Notes under the pieces: model-generated | The model's input: only the letters and a program-made list of their open reading frames with translations | Told to the model about the DNA's origin: nothing | Databases searched by the model: none | DNA from: Reclinomonas americana ATCC 50394 | Lineage: Eukaryota > Jakobida > Jakobea > Jakobida | Assembly (NCBI GenBank): GCA_048213135.1 | Contig: PS015194.1 | Coordinates: 73,234 to 119,960 of the forward strand | Reading direction: 5' to 3' | DNA: 46,727 bases | Part shown: positions 34,674 through 44,386 of the stretch, in pieces | How positions within the stretch are numbered: position 1 is the first letter of the stretch | Layout: each line of letters opens with the position of its first letter | Translations under genes and position numbers: made by a program

Positions 34674-37600
34674 TTACTTCTTGATGCCGTGGAAGTCAGT
34701 GATGTAGTTGATCCACTCCTGGAAGTTCGGGCTGCCGAGACCAGTCACTGTCACACGCACACAGAACAGGTGAGTGGATTGGCGGAGCACATGTCATGCC
34801 GTGCTGCTCAAAACTAACCTGGATCCCATCCGGCAGCAGCCTCGAAACCGTACTGGCAGCACCACTGGCGATTGCACTTGTTGTTGCCGGAGGTGATGTC
34901 GTTGAAACTGCACGAGTCGCAAGACGAGGTAAGCGTCAACAAATGATCACTTGAATTGTGTAGTGATGTACGCAACGCGGCAGGGTGATCCGTGGCCATC
35001 TGGTACAGCATCGGGTTCAGGTAGCCGACCACCGGCTTGCCATTGGCAATCAGCACTTCGTTGACCAGCGAGACGAGGCCGGCCAGAGCGGGGCTCGAGC
35101 ACGACGTGCCGTCGACGGCAATCTATGACAGCCAGCAACAGTCAGCACACACGCACACACACACAAAACATCTCCGCTCATCTTCCTCGCACACACACAC
35201 ACACCTGCTTGCAGGGGCAATCATCGCCGGAGCTGTTGGAGATGAAGATGTTGTAGTGGTGGCCGTTGAACGCCAGATCGGGGTAGCCACGCTTGGAGCT
35301 GTCGAAAGTGCTCGACGGCGGAAGCGACACACCCGAGTTGACGTACGAGTTGACAAACGAGGTCTGGAACGACGGCTGCGGGTTCATGGCCGAGAAGCCG
35401 CCACCGGTGGTGATGATGGCACCGGTCAGAATCGAGGCGGCCACCTCGCTGGTGATGGTGGAGCCGGAGCTGATGAACTGGGTGGCACCGACCGAGGTCA
35501 CGTACGGCGACGAGGTCGGGTAGTCGGGGTTGAGGGCGCGACCGCCGCTGGGCGAGTAGCCGGCGTAGGCCGAGATGGTGATGTCGCCGGCGGAGGCCGA
35601 CTTGAGCTTCGAGCACGTGCACTTGGAGGCGATGTGGTAGCCCTGGCGCGAGTCCTGATCGAGGTTCACGTCGCACGACGGGTTGGCGTTGACAAAGGCG
35701 TTCAGCGCATCGTTCACGCTCGAGTCCTGCAGAATGGTCGAGCAGGCGTTGGAGCCGAGGCCCATCGGGAAGTAGCAGTTGCCGGTGGTCGAGGAGGAGG
35801 TGAAGGTGAGCTGGTGGGGAGGAGAAGGTGAGTAATGGGCGAGGGCGATAAGAGAGAGAGTGTGTGTGCAAGACGTACCATGCCGCACTTGGTCGACGTG
35901 TGCTGGCAGCCACCAATCGGGCAGTAGTGCGAGTCATCAATCGGGCAGTTGCCGTCGGCGCCTGCAGCAGCAACGCGGTCAGACGAGTGGGCACGAGATA
36001 CGAAAAAATGAAAACACAGTGAGCTCACCGCCAAGGCCTGGGGAGCCGTCGTCACCGTCGGAGACGAGGATGGTGATGCCGCGAGTTCTACACGACACGG
36101 CGGAATGAGCGCAGAGCAGCAAGGACGAGACGACGTGGAGAGTTGCACAACATACCCGAGCAGCTTGAGGTTCTGGTCCGTGCGGGCAACGTACTGCGCC
36201 GAGTCGTAGCCGAGAGCTGCGGGGAGGAGTGAAGATTTGAGCGCGGATGATAGCTTATCCAAACAGACACAAATACACACGCACCCTGGCACTGCACGGT
36301 GGCGATCTGGCACTGGCCAAACTCGCTCCAGCCGTACGACACCGAGTTCACCAGCGGCGTCTTCGGGTCCTGGATCAGCTCGTCGGTCCATTGCAGAATC
36401 CACTGTGGAGGGACGGTGGTGAGCAAGCAGAAGGGCGACGGAGAGGCGACAAAGGCACGCAACGTAGCCGTCAGCGTGGTTGTTGAAGGTGGTGGTGACG
36501 TTCACGCCCATGGCGGAGATGTACTGGACTGTGCGGGGTGGAGAAAAAGGCGGTGATGAGCAGAGAGTCGCGGTTAGGAAAAGCAGAGTCACAAACAAAC
36601 AACACACCATCGAGATCGCTCTCGCCCTGATCGCAGTTCGGGAGGCCTGTGTCGCACATGTGAGCAAACGAGACCGCGCGCTGCAATGACAGTCACACGC
36701 AACAGTCGGGGCCGATCTTGGCGACCGGGTTGTGCGCGAGGTGGTACAGCGTCTGGAAGTTAGTCAGCGCGCCCTGTTGTACGCATCTGGTAAGCAAAGC
36801 TCCATAACACCGCAGCAAGCAAGGCACCGCGCAGCAGCACGCAACGCGAGAGTAGTAATCGTTAAAAGCGGCAATGCTCTGCGTGTTGTTCGGCTGCGTG
36901 CCCGTCAGCGACGACGGCACATTGTAGTAGCCTGTATACGCAAATCAGCAAGCAGAAGCTGGTGGGCGCAGCGATACGACTTGCCAAAACCAGCACGCAA
37001 CTGCGCAGCACGTCGGGCGTGATCAGCAGGTTGGTGTCGGCCAGCGGCTCCGTGTGCCGCTGCGCCACATGGCGCGTCTCCGAGATCATCTCCGAGAGGC
37101 CCAGAATCAGTTCCACGTGCGCGGCCAGATCCGCCGGAATCGACAAATCGCCAATGTGTCGCGCATACGTGCGCCCCGACGGCGTGTGTCGCACATCGAC
37201 GAGCGTCGTCTCAAACATGGTCTCCACGCGCGCAGCCGTCGTGCGCACCTCCAGCGAGTGCAGCGTGCGTCGGAACTCACTCACGCCGTGCGAGCGCAGC
37301 CACTGCTCAACGGCCGCAAACGAGGCCTCGCTCGGCCCATAACGGGCGGCCGTCTCCTCGCGCGTCAGGTACTGTCCGTACACCGCCGACTTGGGGTTCG
37401 ACACGGACCAGAAGAACGACTCGAGGTCCTCTGTGTGTTTGAGGAAAATGCTCAGTGATCATGCACGACAAGAACTGCAGCGTGTACACGTGTCAATGTG
37501 CAGCAACGAGCGAAAAGACAAGGGCGGGACAAGGGAAGAGGGAGAGAGAGAGAGCAAGTTTGGGGGTCTCATGCGCCATGTGTGATCTACTACTACGCAA

Positions 37601-37874
37601 AAAACGCACCAGTGTTGCGCATAAAGAGCGCAATGTTGAAGGCGACGGGTGTGAGCGGGTGTGTGGGTCGCAGGAGGGACCAGTTGGGTGGGAGTGAGTC
37701 GGAGGCGCGCTGGCTGCGGAGGACGCGGTGGGGGGCCAGTGGCGGAGTTGAGCTGGTGTTGGAGGCGAGGTTGACCTTGAAGGCGGAGGCAGTGGAAGCT
37801 GAGGCCAGAAGCAGCGCGGTCGCCAGCACAGTGGCGATGGCGGCCACGAGGGCAATGTGTGTGCGAGCGCTCAT
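34674..37874 (-). CDS. TPP1: Sedolisin / tripeptidyl-peptidase I-like protease (S53)
   Basis: Intron-rich secreted protease. The signal peptide is MSARTHIALVAAIATVLATA... to ASTASA. The prodomain shows FFWSVSNPKSAVYGQYLT, ETAARYGPSEASFAAVEQWL and IGDLSIPADLAAHV. The catalytic domain has ESDLDVQYISAMG, giving the Glu and Asp of the Ser-Glu-Asp triad four residues apart; NSVSYGWSEFG; ITILVSDGDDGSPG, with the oxyanion Asp; a C-rich insertion (CPIDDSHYCPIGGCQ); YVTSVGATQF; GGGFS; and GTSCSSPALAGLVSL with the nucleophile Ser. The C-terminal calcium-site region FNDITSGNNKCN...GWDP...GLGSPNFQEW is intact, ending HGIKK-stop. TPP1-type enzymes remove tripeptides from N-termini in acidic compartments (lysosome, digestive vacuole). 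All key residues are present, so it is probably active. Confidence 0.9.
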
Positions 37875-38108
37875 GGAGATGAGGAGAAAAGCGAATGGGG
37901 GTCGTTGAAATCCGGCGCGCGGACGAGATTCGAATCCGGCAACAACTTCGCCGCCAAACGTTGACTGCTGCGCGGCATTGACCCCCGTCCGGGAGGTGGC
38001 AGTCACTGCGACGGAGTTGACACGAGTGTGTGGCTGTGTCTGCGTCTGTGCACGATCATGAGAAACATGCATGCAGCGGTCGACGTCGTGCTCGTGCTCG
38101 GATTTGAT

Positions 38109-38126
38109 CATGCATGCATGCATGCA
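38109..38126. repeat. (TGCA)n palindromic tetranucleotide tract
   Basis: CATGCATGCATGCATGCA, with an ATGCATGC copy about 40 bp earlier (~38065-38076). Each unit is self-complementary, so the tract could form a hairpin. Confidence 0.8.
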
Positions 38127-38264
38127 AACAGTTTGAGATTACAGCAGCGCTACTTGTACGTTTGCACGTGGTAGGGATTGCCATGGAGTAGAACACACAA
38201 AGTCAGTGTCTTGCCTTCCCGCGGTGTGTTGTCATGGGACACTCGTCGTTGTTGTTGTCGCAAG

Positions 38265-38350
38265 ATGCCCGCGCACGAGCCTCCATCGCTGCGCCACCGA
38301 CCACCACCTGCCCACGAAGAGCATCACCATCAACAGCAGCATCACAGTGG
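38265..38350 (+). other. Possible first coding exon of the PAQR gene
   Basis: An ATG opens MPAHEPPSLRHRPPPAHEEH followed by His/Gln-rich residues up to a possible GT donor near 38347. The following sequence has intron character, ending in a (CT)n tract at the gap. PAQR proteins often have a variable cytoplasmic N-terminus, so this could be its beginning. Evidence is position and codon openness only. Confidence 0.3.
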
Positions 38351-38500
38351 CTCCACACACATGACAGCAGTTGCATTCGAACTCATCATCGCTCACTGTC
38401 ACTCCGACTCACACGTCAACGCACACACAGTCACACGCATGGGCGCATGAACCCTGCAAAGGTTGCTCTTTCTGTCTCTCTCTCTCTCCCGCGTGCACAC

Positions 38501-38528
38501 NNNNNNNNNNNNNNNNNNNNNNNNNNNN
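38501..38528. other. Unsized assembly gap (28 N) within the PAQR gene
   Basis: A PAQR protein needs roughly 150-200 residues upstream of the fragment seen after this gap, so 28 bp cannot be the real distance. Confidence 0.9.
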
Positions 38529-38866
38529 TGAGGCGCGCGGCTTGCCCGACGACTACAGTTTGCTGCGGGAGCAGGAGGTGCTGATGGACGTGATCAAGGG
38601 CGTGATGATTGGCAGTTGCGTGCTCCCTCCCTCATAAGTTGCATTCCTTTTGATTGGCGCTCATCTCTTTTCGCCCAGCCATCTCGGGACTCATCTATGC
38701 CTCGCGCGTTCCGGAGCGCCTCTTCCCCGGCCGCTTCGATCTGGCCTTCAACTCGCACAACATTTTCCACGTCCTCTCGGCCTGGTCCGTGTGGGTGCAC
38801 TACTTTGCACTGCGCGACTACATGCAGTGGCGCTTGAATAGTCCTTGTCCATTCGCCCCCGAGTGA
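38529..38866 (+). CDS. PAQR / adiponectin-receptor (hemolysin III) family protein, C-terminal fragment
   Basis: The 5' part is lost in the gap. Exon A reads EARGLPDDYSLLREQEV...IKGVMIG and splices (~38613-38697) to TISGLIYASRVPERLFPGRF. It is followed by DLAFNSHNIFHVLSAWSVWVHYFALRDYMQW and the stop. The RxPERxFPGxxD...SHxIFHVL signature with a His-containing zinc-site helix is diagnostic of the last two membrane segments of PAQR proteins. Members are seven-TM receptors or hydrolases for adiponectin, progesterone-like or ceramide-related ligands. Only the last ~90 residues are visible, so subfamily and function cannot be given. The SH...H zinc ligands are intact. Converges on the Deltex gene with 51 bp between stop codons. 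Confidence 0.8.
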
Positions 38867-38917
38867 ATGGAGGAGGATCTCAATTATTCACCTTGTATAT
38901 TTTTCTCCACCGCCACG

Positions 38918-41107
38918 TCAGGTGACTCCCACCGCGGCGAGTTCCTCCCGCAGTCGCGAGAGGTACGTGGGATCGGGGTAGCCGTAGCTTGCCGTGCCGC
39001 CTTGCATGTTGGTGCGATGGTGAATGCACCACACCACCTGGTCGTCGCGACCTGTGGTCACCGACTGGCCCACGGTGAACACCAGGCGTCGGTCGAAGGC
39101 TCGTTGCAGCAGCTGTGCACACTCGCGACCCTCGTCGGTGGCCGGAATGTAGGCCGTGCGCCGCGTGCCGCGATACGGTCGACCGGGATGCGGATGCTCG
39201 GGACCCTGTCTGCCGTCGGGGAACACGTAGTCGATCACAATGGTGCCGACTCCGGGGTGGCCGGCGCACGACTGGGAAATCTCGCGCATGTGACACGTGC
39301 CGGGCGGTTGCGTGCCCGTCTGCTCGCCGTACACACGCGTGCACACCGGGCACTTGACGAACTCTGTCCGTGTGTGTGCGATGCCGACAAAATTGAGAAC
39401 GCACACTTTCTCTCGCGACTGCCGTCGACCCTCTGTGACTCACCATTCGACGCGAGCGACTTGCACATGGCCTTCATGCACTCTGCGTGCACGTGAAAAT
39501 GCGCGGTGCACTCAGCCAGCGACGCCGTCTGATCTCCTCCCTCGAATTCGCACATGCACAACGCGCAGTCCTTGCAGTCGGCCGGCCGCGACCATGTCGA
39601 CCACACCCAGAAGGGCGGCAGATCGCCGGCGATTTCGAGAACGTGACACGGTCCGTGATTCGAGTCCACCAACGGCTGAATATCCGGATCGTATCGCAGC
39701 TCGTTGTCGACCAGGAACTGAGAAGCGGCCGTGAAAATCAACGACACACACCACACACAATCCTGTACGCCTCAACAAGCGCCGCACCTGATACACATGT
39801 CTTCCCGGCGGCATGTCTACGCGGAGTGAATACACCAGGGGGTCGGAGGCGCTCTGCACCATGTCACCGGTAAAGAGCGTAACACCTGCATCGTCAAAGA
39901 AGACGATCTTGACGTCTGCTTGCGCTCCATAACGCCACACCGCCATCCACTCGGTCAACACCGCCGGTGTGGCTGCGGTGGCCTCCGGGGCGGCAGCAGT
40001 CGCGGTGGTCGTCGTGGTGGTGGATGAGGAGGAGGAAGAGCCGCCAGTAGGTGACACAGTCGACCGCGTCGAATGGCTCTGCAACGAAAGTCAGGGAAGC
40101 AGTTCAAGGGGTTGGCACGATGGAAATCAACACGCAACAGCGCTGCCATTGCTGGTTGGTTGGTGAGTGGTGCCCTCCGGAGATCTCCTTCGCAGCAGTC
40201 GGCAAGTGTTGGTCTCCAGATTGCGCTGCTCCAACTGGCGGACGTCAACCAAGTACCTGAGCCATCAAAGAGTCAGTGCCTGCACTCACTCTCGCGCCAG
40301 CGGAGAGGAGGAGGCGACACGCACCGATTGCCCGCAAAGTTGCACACCATGCACGACTGCACCACCGTGCCGCTGTTGAACGCCAGCAGGAGCCACTCGC
40401 AGAGCAGCACCGCATCGTCAGAGCACGCGGTCCACTGACCACGGCCCGTCTGGAACTCCCACACGCCGGGCGGCGCCGTCAGCAGAGGCACTGCAGCGCA
40501 GCGGCACACTCACATGAGCACGAGCGTACGCCCAGACAAGTCGACAACATTATGCGCACTCACCGATAACCTCCACGTCCGGCGCAAACACACACGATGT
40601 GCTCTGCAGATCCCACTGCGCGCCATTGGACACATCGACCGCAACATTGGCCGCAAAGTCCACAGAGAAGGCGACTGGTGACAATAATGCGCCTTGTGTA
40701 AGCAGCGCCTGAGGCGGACAGACAAGAAACGCACTGTTGCTGCTCGTACTGCTGCTGTAGCCACTCTGGGGGGTACTCTCGTCACCGCTCTCTCCCTTAT
40801 CTCTCTCTCAGCGACTCACGGGGGTGGTTGTCTTGGACTCTCCTCGCACTCTCTTCCTCATGCTCTCCTCATTCTCTGTCTTCCTCGCCTCACTCTCACC
40901 TCCACTCTCCAACACAACCATCACTGGCTGCGCCTGTGGCACTCCCGGGGACGCGTTGCCTAGCTCGGCAGCCATGAGAGTGCGACAATCGTTATCACTC
41001 AGTGCCCGCCACTGCTTTGCTCCTCGACCCCTGCCCCCTCGCTGGCGCATCTCCCACAGCTCCCCGCACATGATTGCAGGCATCGATGAAGGAGGCAAGT
41101 GCTGCAT
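38918..41107 (-). CDS. DTX: Deltex-type E3 ubiquitin ligase: WWE-(WWE)-CBM48-RING-Deltex C
   Basis: Starts MQHLPPSSMPAIMCGELWEM, entering a possible first WWE domain (GAKQWRALSDNDC...VAFSVDFAAN). A clear WWE domain follows: GVWEFQTGRGQWTACSDD, LLCEWLLLAFNSG, then after an intron RYLVDVRQLEQRNLETN...LLRRR. Next is a Ser/Thr/Ala linker and an AMPK-beta-type glycogen-binding domain (CBM48): WMAVWRYG, VYSLRVDMPPGRHVYQ spliced to FLVDNELRYDPDIQPLVDS and HVLEI. Then the RING: CALCMCEF, AECTAHFHVHAEC, KCPVCTRVYGEQTGTQPPG. The Deltex C-terminal domain follows: GTIVIDYVFPDGRQGPEHPHPG, YIPATDEGREC, RLVFTVGQS, VVWCIHHRTNM, YGYPDPTYLSRLREELAAVGVT-stop. WWE domains bind poly-ADP-ribose units, DTC binds ADP-ribose/NAD, and the RING recruits E2-ubiquitin. 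The CBM48 between WWE and RING is unusual. About 560 residues; probably cytosolic or nuclear. Confidence 0.85.
39660..39960 (-). other. CBM48 (AMPK-beta glycogen-binding-like) domain inside the Deltex protein
   Basis: Two exon pieces join as DMPPGRHVYQ|FLVDNELRYDPDIQPLVDS. The PPGxHxYxFxVDxxxRxDPxxP core is the hallmark of AMPK-beta-type CBMs. The upstream strand (VWRYGAQADVKIVFFDD) fits the first strands, although the usual FNNW tryptophan is not visible. Confidence 0.75.
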
Positions 41108-41240
41108 GCGTGCTGTGCCACTTGGAACGCGACTTGAAATCGATCCTGCTGACAGGACACATCCTGCGGGGGGGTTTGGGCTCTTTAATGTACCGCCACG
41201 CCATCCGACGCAGCTTGCACATCCATGAGGCGGCAGAGCG

Positions 41241-41252
41241 ATATCGATATCA
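41241..41252. promoter_or_regulatory. GATATCGATATC palindrome, copy 1
   Basis: Perfect 12-bp palindrome about 135 bp upstream of the Deltex ATG. An identical copy occurs at 41494-41505. Confidence 0.4.
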
Positions 41253-41395
41253 TGGCCGGCACCACATCGTGCTGATCAAACTGAATGGCCATCTGTAGCC
41301 GCCGCGCGCACCGCCACATCAAGGTCGGCAAAGGGGCATCGCACCACCTCGGCCTGTGCTGTGGTTTGATGACCGATTAATATTGCAGTCCGGTG

Positions 41396-41399
<4 letters not shown>

Positions 41400-41441
<42 letters not shown>

Positions 41442-41442
41442 G
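41400..41442. repeat. (GA)n microsatellite
   Basis: About 20 GA units with one interruption (AAAGAG). On the minus strand this is a long CT tract in the presumed 5' region of the Deltex gene. Confidence 0.9.
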
Positions 41443-41465
41443 ATCGAAGGGAGAGAAACGGAGAG

Positions 41466-43130
41466 TCACTGGGCGACTGTGCGGGTGCGGCACGATATCG
41501 ATATCTCCTCCGGATCCGATGGGCCATTTCGAATCAGCTTGACTTGGAGTTGTTGAGCATCTTCAAGTGATGCCCGCAGGTCCAGGAGCAGTGGCATATA
41601 ATTGTGACGGAACACTCCCATCAGCCGGTCGACGACAGCAATCGAGCGTTCAAACTGGACGTCTGAGTATGGCTGGCAGAACCAGCTGGCTGCGGTTGTG
41701 TCCAGGGTCTCGCACAGCATCGACTTGACAAAGCCGGTGCAGTTGAACAGCAACTGGCGGTGCTCTTCGGTGAGGGTATCACTGCTGGCTGCAGCCGAGT
41801 CTACACGTGCCCCCAAAAGGACTGAGTTACTGATAGTGGGAGANNNNNNNNNNNNNNNNNNNNNNNNNNNNNNNNNNNNNNNNNNNNNNNNNNNNNNNNN
41901 NNNNNNNNNNNNNNNNNNNNNNNNNNNNNNNNNNNNNNNNNNNNNNNNNNNNNNNNNNNNNNNNNNNNNNNNNNNNNNNNNNNNNNNNNNNNNNNNNNNN
42001 NNNNNNNNNNNNNNNNNNNNNNNNNNNNNNNNNNNNNNNNNNNNNNNNNNNNNNNNNNNNNNNNNNNNNNNNNNNNNNNNNNNNNNNNNNNNNNNNNNNN
42101 NNNNNNNNNNNNNNNNNNNNNNNNNNNNNNNNNNNNNNNNNNNNNNNNNNNNNNNNNNNNNNNNNNNNNNNNNNNNNNNNNNNNNNNNNNNNNNNNNNNN
42201 NNNNNNNNNNNNNNNNNNNNNNNNNNNNNNNNNNNNNNNNNNNNNNNNNNNNNNNNNNNNNNNNNNNNNNNNNNNNNNNNNNNNNNNNNNNNNNNNNNNN
42301 NNNNNNNNNNNNNNNNNNNNNNNNNNNNNNNNNNNNNNNNNNNNNNNNNNNNNNNNNNNNNNNNNNNNNNNNNNNNNNNNNNNNNNNNNNNNNNNNNNNN
42401 NNNNNNNNNNNNNNNNNNNNNNNNNNNNNNNNNNNNNNNNNNNNNNNNNNNNNNNNNNNNNNNNNNNNNNNNNNNNNNNNNNNNNNNNNNNNNNNNNNNN
42501 NNNNNNNNNNNNNNNNNNNNNNNNNNNNNNNNNNNNNNNNNNNNNNNNNNNNNNNNNNNNNNNNNNNNNNNNNNNNNNNNNNNNNNNNNNNNNNNNNNNN
42601 NNNNNNNNNNNNNNNNNNNNNNNNNNNNNNNNNNNNNNNNNNNNNNNNNNNNNNNNNNNNNNNNNNNNNNNNNNNNNNNNNNNNNNNNNNNNNNNNNNNN
42701 NNNNNNNNNNNNNNNNNNNNNNNNNNNNNNNNNNNNNNNAAGGAGTGGCAGCGATCACATACGAACCGAGAAGCTGCACCACACTGCGCGCTGCCTGTAA
42801 GACTGGGAGGCCAGAGTGATTGACGGCCTCCCGTGGCCAGCGTTTGATGTGAGCCGGCACTGATGATGCAAATGAGCGCGCGCGCACACACACACAGTCG
42901 CACAAACGTGAGCAACCAAACCTTTCGCCAGTATGTTGCCGATGGTCAGCGAAAACGCTTCATATCGATTCTGTGAACAAGAGACTGCGTGAACATGCAC
43001 CACCAAGACACACGGCGTGTGTCTCATTGTTGCTCTCTGTGTGACAAGCATGCTACACACATAACGCGGACAGCGGCAAACGACACGACAAGCATGATCA
43101 GCAGACCAAATACAGCCAGCTGCTTACCAT
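41466..43130 (-). CDS. Unrecognised protein interrupted by an assembly gap
   Basis: Not recognised. The proposed start is an ATG directly followed by a GTAAGC donor (43128-43130); after that intron (to ~42974) the protein reads NRYEAFSLTIGNILAK. A further intron (~42865-42924) leads to VPAHIKRWPREAVNHSGLPV and LQAARSVVQLLGSYVIAATP, where an 896-N gap begins. After the gap come SPTISNSVLLGARVDSAA, LTEEHRQLLFNCTGFVKSML, VQFERSIAVVDRLMGVFRHN and a C-terminal segment ending TRTVAQ-stop. The visible parts are helical and soluble-looking, without signal peptide or membrane segments. The very short first exon is uncertain; an upstream ATG at 43331 is an alternative. That both flanks belong to one gene is inferred from strand and openness. 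Confidence 0.55.
41844..42739. other. Assembly gap (896 N)
   Basis: Run of N within the unrecognised minus-strand gene; flanking exons remain open toward it on both sides. Confidence 0.95.
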
Positions 43131-43418
43131 GGCGACCGTCGACTGAGACACGGAAAGGGGATTCGATCGCGAGCGAGTCGTATGGGAAGCGCCTTGTGAC
43201 CGCGTGTGTGTGGTGGCAGTTTCAAGTGCGTGCGCGCGGCGGTCTACGGTACGGTACGAATTTTCCGGATCCTGCTGTGCACGTGGATGACACTGACCTC
43301 GGTATATGGAACTCGACAACGTATAGACCACTGTGCTGATCGTAGTCGCTCAAACGCCACCGGTAACCGTCTACTGTGTGTATAATAGTGCTCTCTTGGC
43401 GACATACGCCAGAGGAAT
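43131..43418. other. Intergenic region (288 bp)
   Basis: Between the start of the unrecognised gene and the stop of the two-TM gene, both minus-strand. It contains a local CGGTCTACGGTACGGTACG repeat-like stretch (~43240-43258). No coding exon was supported, unless the upstream start at 43331 is used. Confidence 0.35.
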
Positions 43419-44240
43419 TTACACCTTGAGGATGCGTGCCAGTGCATCCTCGTCGATCCACGCGCCCTCCTGATCGCGATCCAGCAAGTAGAAGCCACGC
43501 TGCTCCTGCACCTTCAGGTACGCAAAGCGAGGCACGGATTCGTTAGCTGCCCGCTCCTTTTGCTTCAGCTGCGACGACACCACAGTGGTGGAGCCGGCCG
43601 CAAAGGGCGCCGACACGGCCGACACCGGCACTGCGGTCTCCACAGTGTTGCGACCGGCGAAGGAGTAGCAGGTGAACAGTAGCTCCCGAGTGCGCGGTGA
43701 GAACGCCAGCTGCGACGATCAGTAGTGAGCGTTGGCACAGAAGCAGGCGACTCTGCTGTGCACCCGCGTAACCTGTCTCACGTATCGCTTGCCATACAGT
43801 GAGGAAGCATAGGCTGTCGCGATTCCGAGAATGCCAAACGAGGCGACGAGAAGACCACGGATCCACACTGGATACAACTCGTGTGTCTTGTCGTCTGCTC
43901 ACACAGCGCGTCCACAGTGTGTGAGCGAAAAGGGCATCTTGCGCTCTCACTCTTCTTGCACAAACAACAAACCACGCAGATCAAAGGCCGCAAAGGTGCC
44001 CACCGCACCCAGGGTGACCACAAAGCCCAGCGACGCATACCCGAGGAGCCGAGGGACGCGATCCTGTGTGCACGCAGATGAGATCACCGCAGAATGCATC
44101 ACATCGTCTGTCACACACGCTCGTCGACGCACTTGCGGGTTGCGGAAGAGAATGACTGGGGACGAAGAGGGAGAAGGAGGAGACACACTCGTGGCATTGC
44201 TGCTCCATAGTCTCCGCGACAGTGTGCGAATCCACAACAT
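43419..44240 (-). CDS. Small two-TM protein, probably mitochondrial (TMEM223/TMEM186-like)
   Basis: Exons join as MLWIRTLSRRLWSSNATSV...PVILFRNPQ, then DRVPRLLGYASLGFVVTLGAVGTFAAFDLR, then VWIRGLLVASFGILGIATAYASSLYGKRYVRQ, then LAFSPRTRELLFTCYSFAGRNTV...LKV-stop. The N-terminus is Arg/Ser-rich and lacks acids, like a mitochondrial presequence. Two hydrophobic helices follow, then a soluble C-terminal domain ending FAYLKVQEQRGFYLLDRDQEG. The layout (presequence, ILF..., TM, TM, then R-x-L-x-x-T with a FYLLD strand) is that of TMEM223/TMEM186-type inner-membrane proteins linked to assembly of respiratory complexes. The layout resemblance is seen; the specific assignment is tentative. About 200 residues. 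The three exon joins preserve phase. Confidence 0.6.
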
Positions 44241-44386
44241 ATCGCTCGGCAACAAACAACAAGAAACGAGCAAGTGATGGAGGACAACGAAGTCTCGAAG
44301 GTGCAACTATGTACAATGCCCACAACTAGCAGCTCTGCTATAGCTATACACAACAACGCTGCTGCTTATATGCGGTAATCGGCGGC

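Larger units (their letters stand above)
37875..38500. promoter_or_regulatory. Intergenic region between sedolisin and PAQR genes
   Basis: About 630 bp between divergent genes. It contains a TGCA tetranucleotide tract, a CG-rich stretch near 37900-37990, and, close to the gap, a CT-rich tract (38471-38490) that looks like the end of an intron. No tRNA or other RNA gene was supported. Confidence 0.45.
41108..41465. promoter_or_regulatory. Intergenic region upstream of the Deltex gene
   Basis: 358 bp upstream of the Deltex start (transcribed leftward). It holds a GATATCGATATC palindrome (41241-41252) and a long (GA)n tract (41400-41442), which is (CT)n in the sense of transcription. A promoter role is inferred from position. 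Confidence 0.45.

Noticed and set aside
37928-37942. GATTCGAATCC string resembling a tRNA B box near the sedolisin start
   Set aside because: No 5-bp T-stem pairing around it, no A box, anticodon arm or acceptor stem at the right spacing on either strand.
43140-43331. Upstream minus-strand ATG (43331) as start of the unrecognised gene
   Set aside because: The added residues are Arg/Thr/Ser-rich and intergenic-looking, and the ATG at 43130 directly before a GTAAGC donor fits better; kept as an alternative only.
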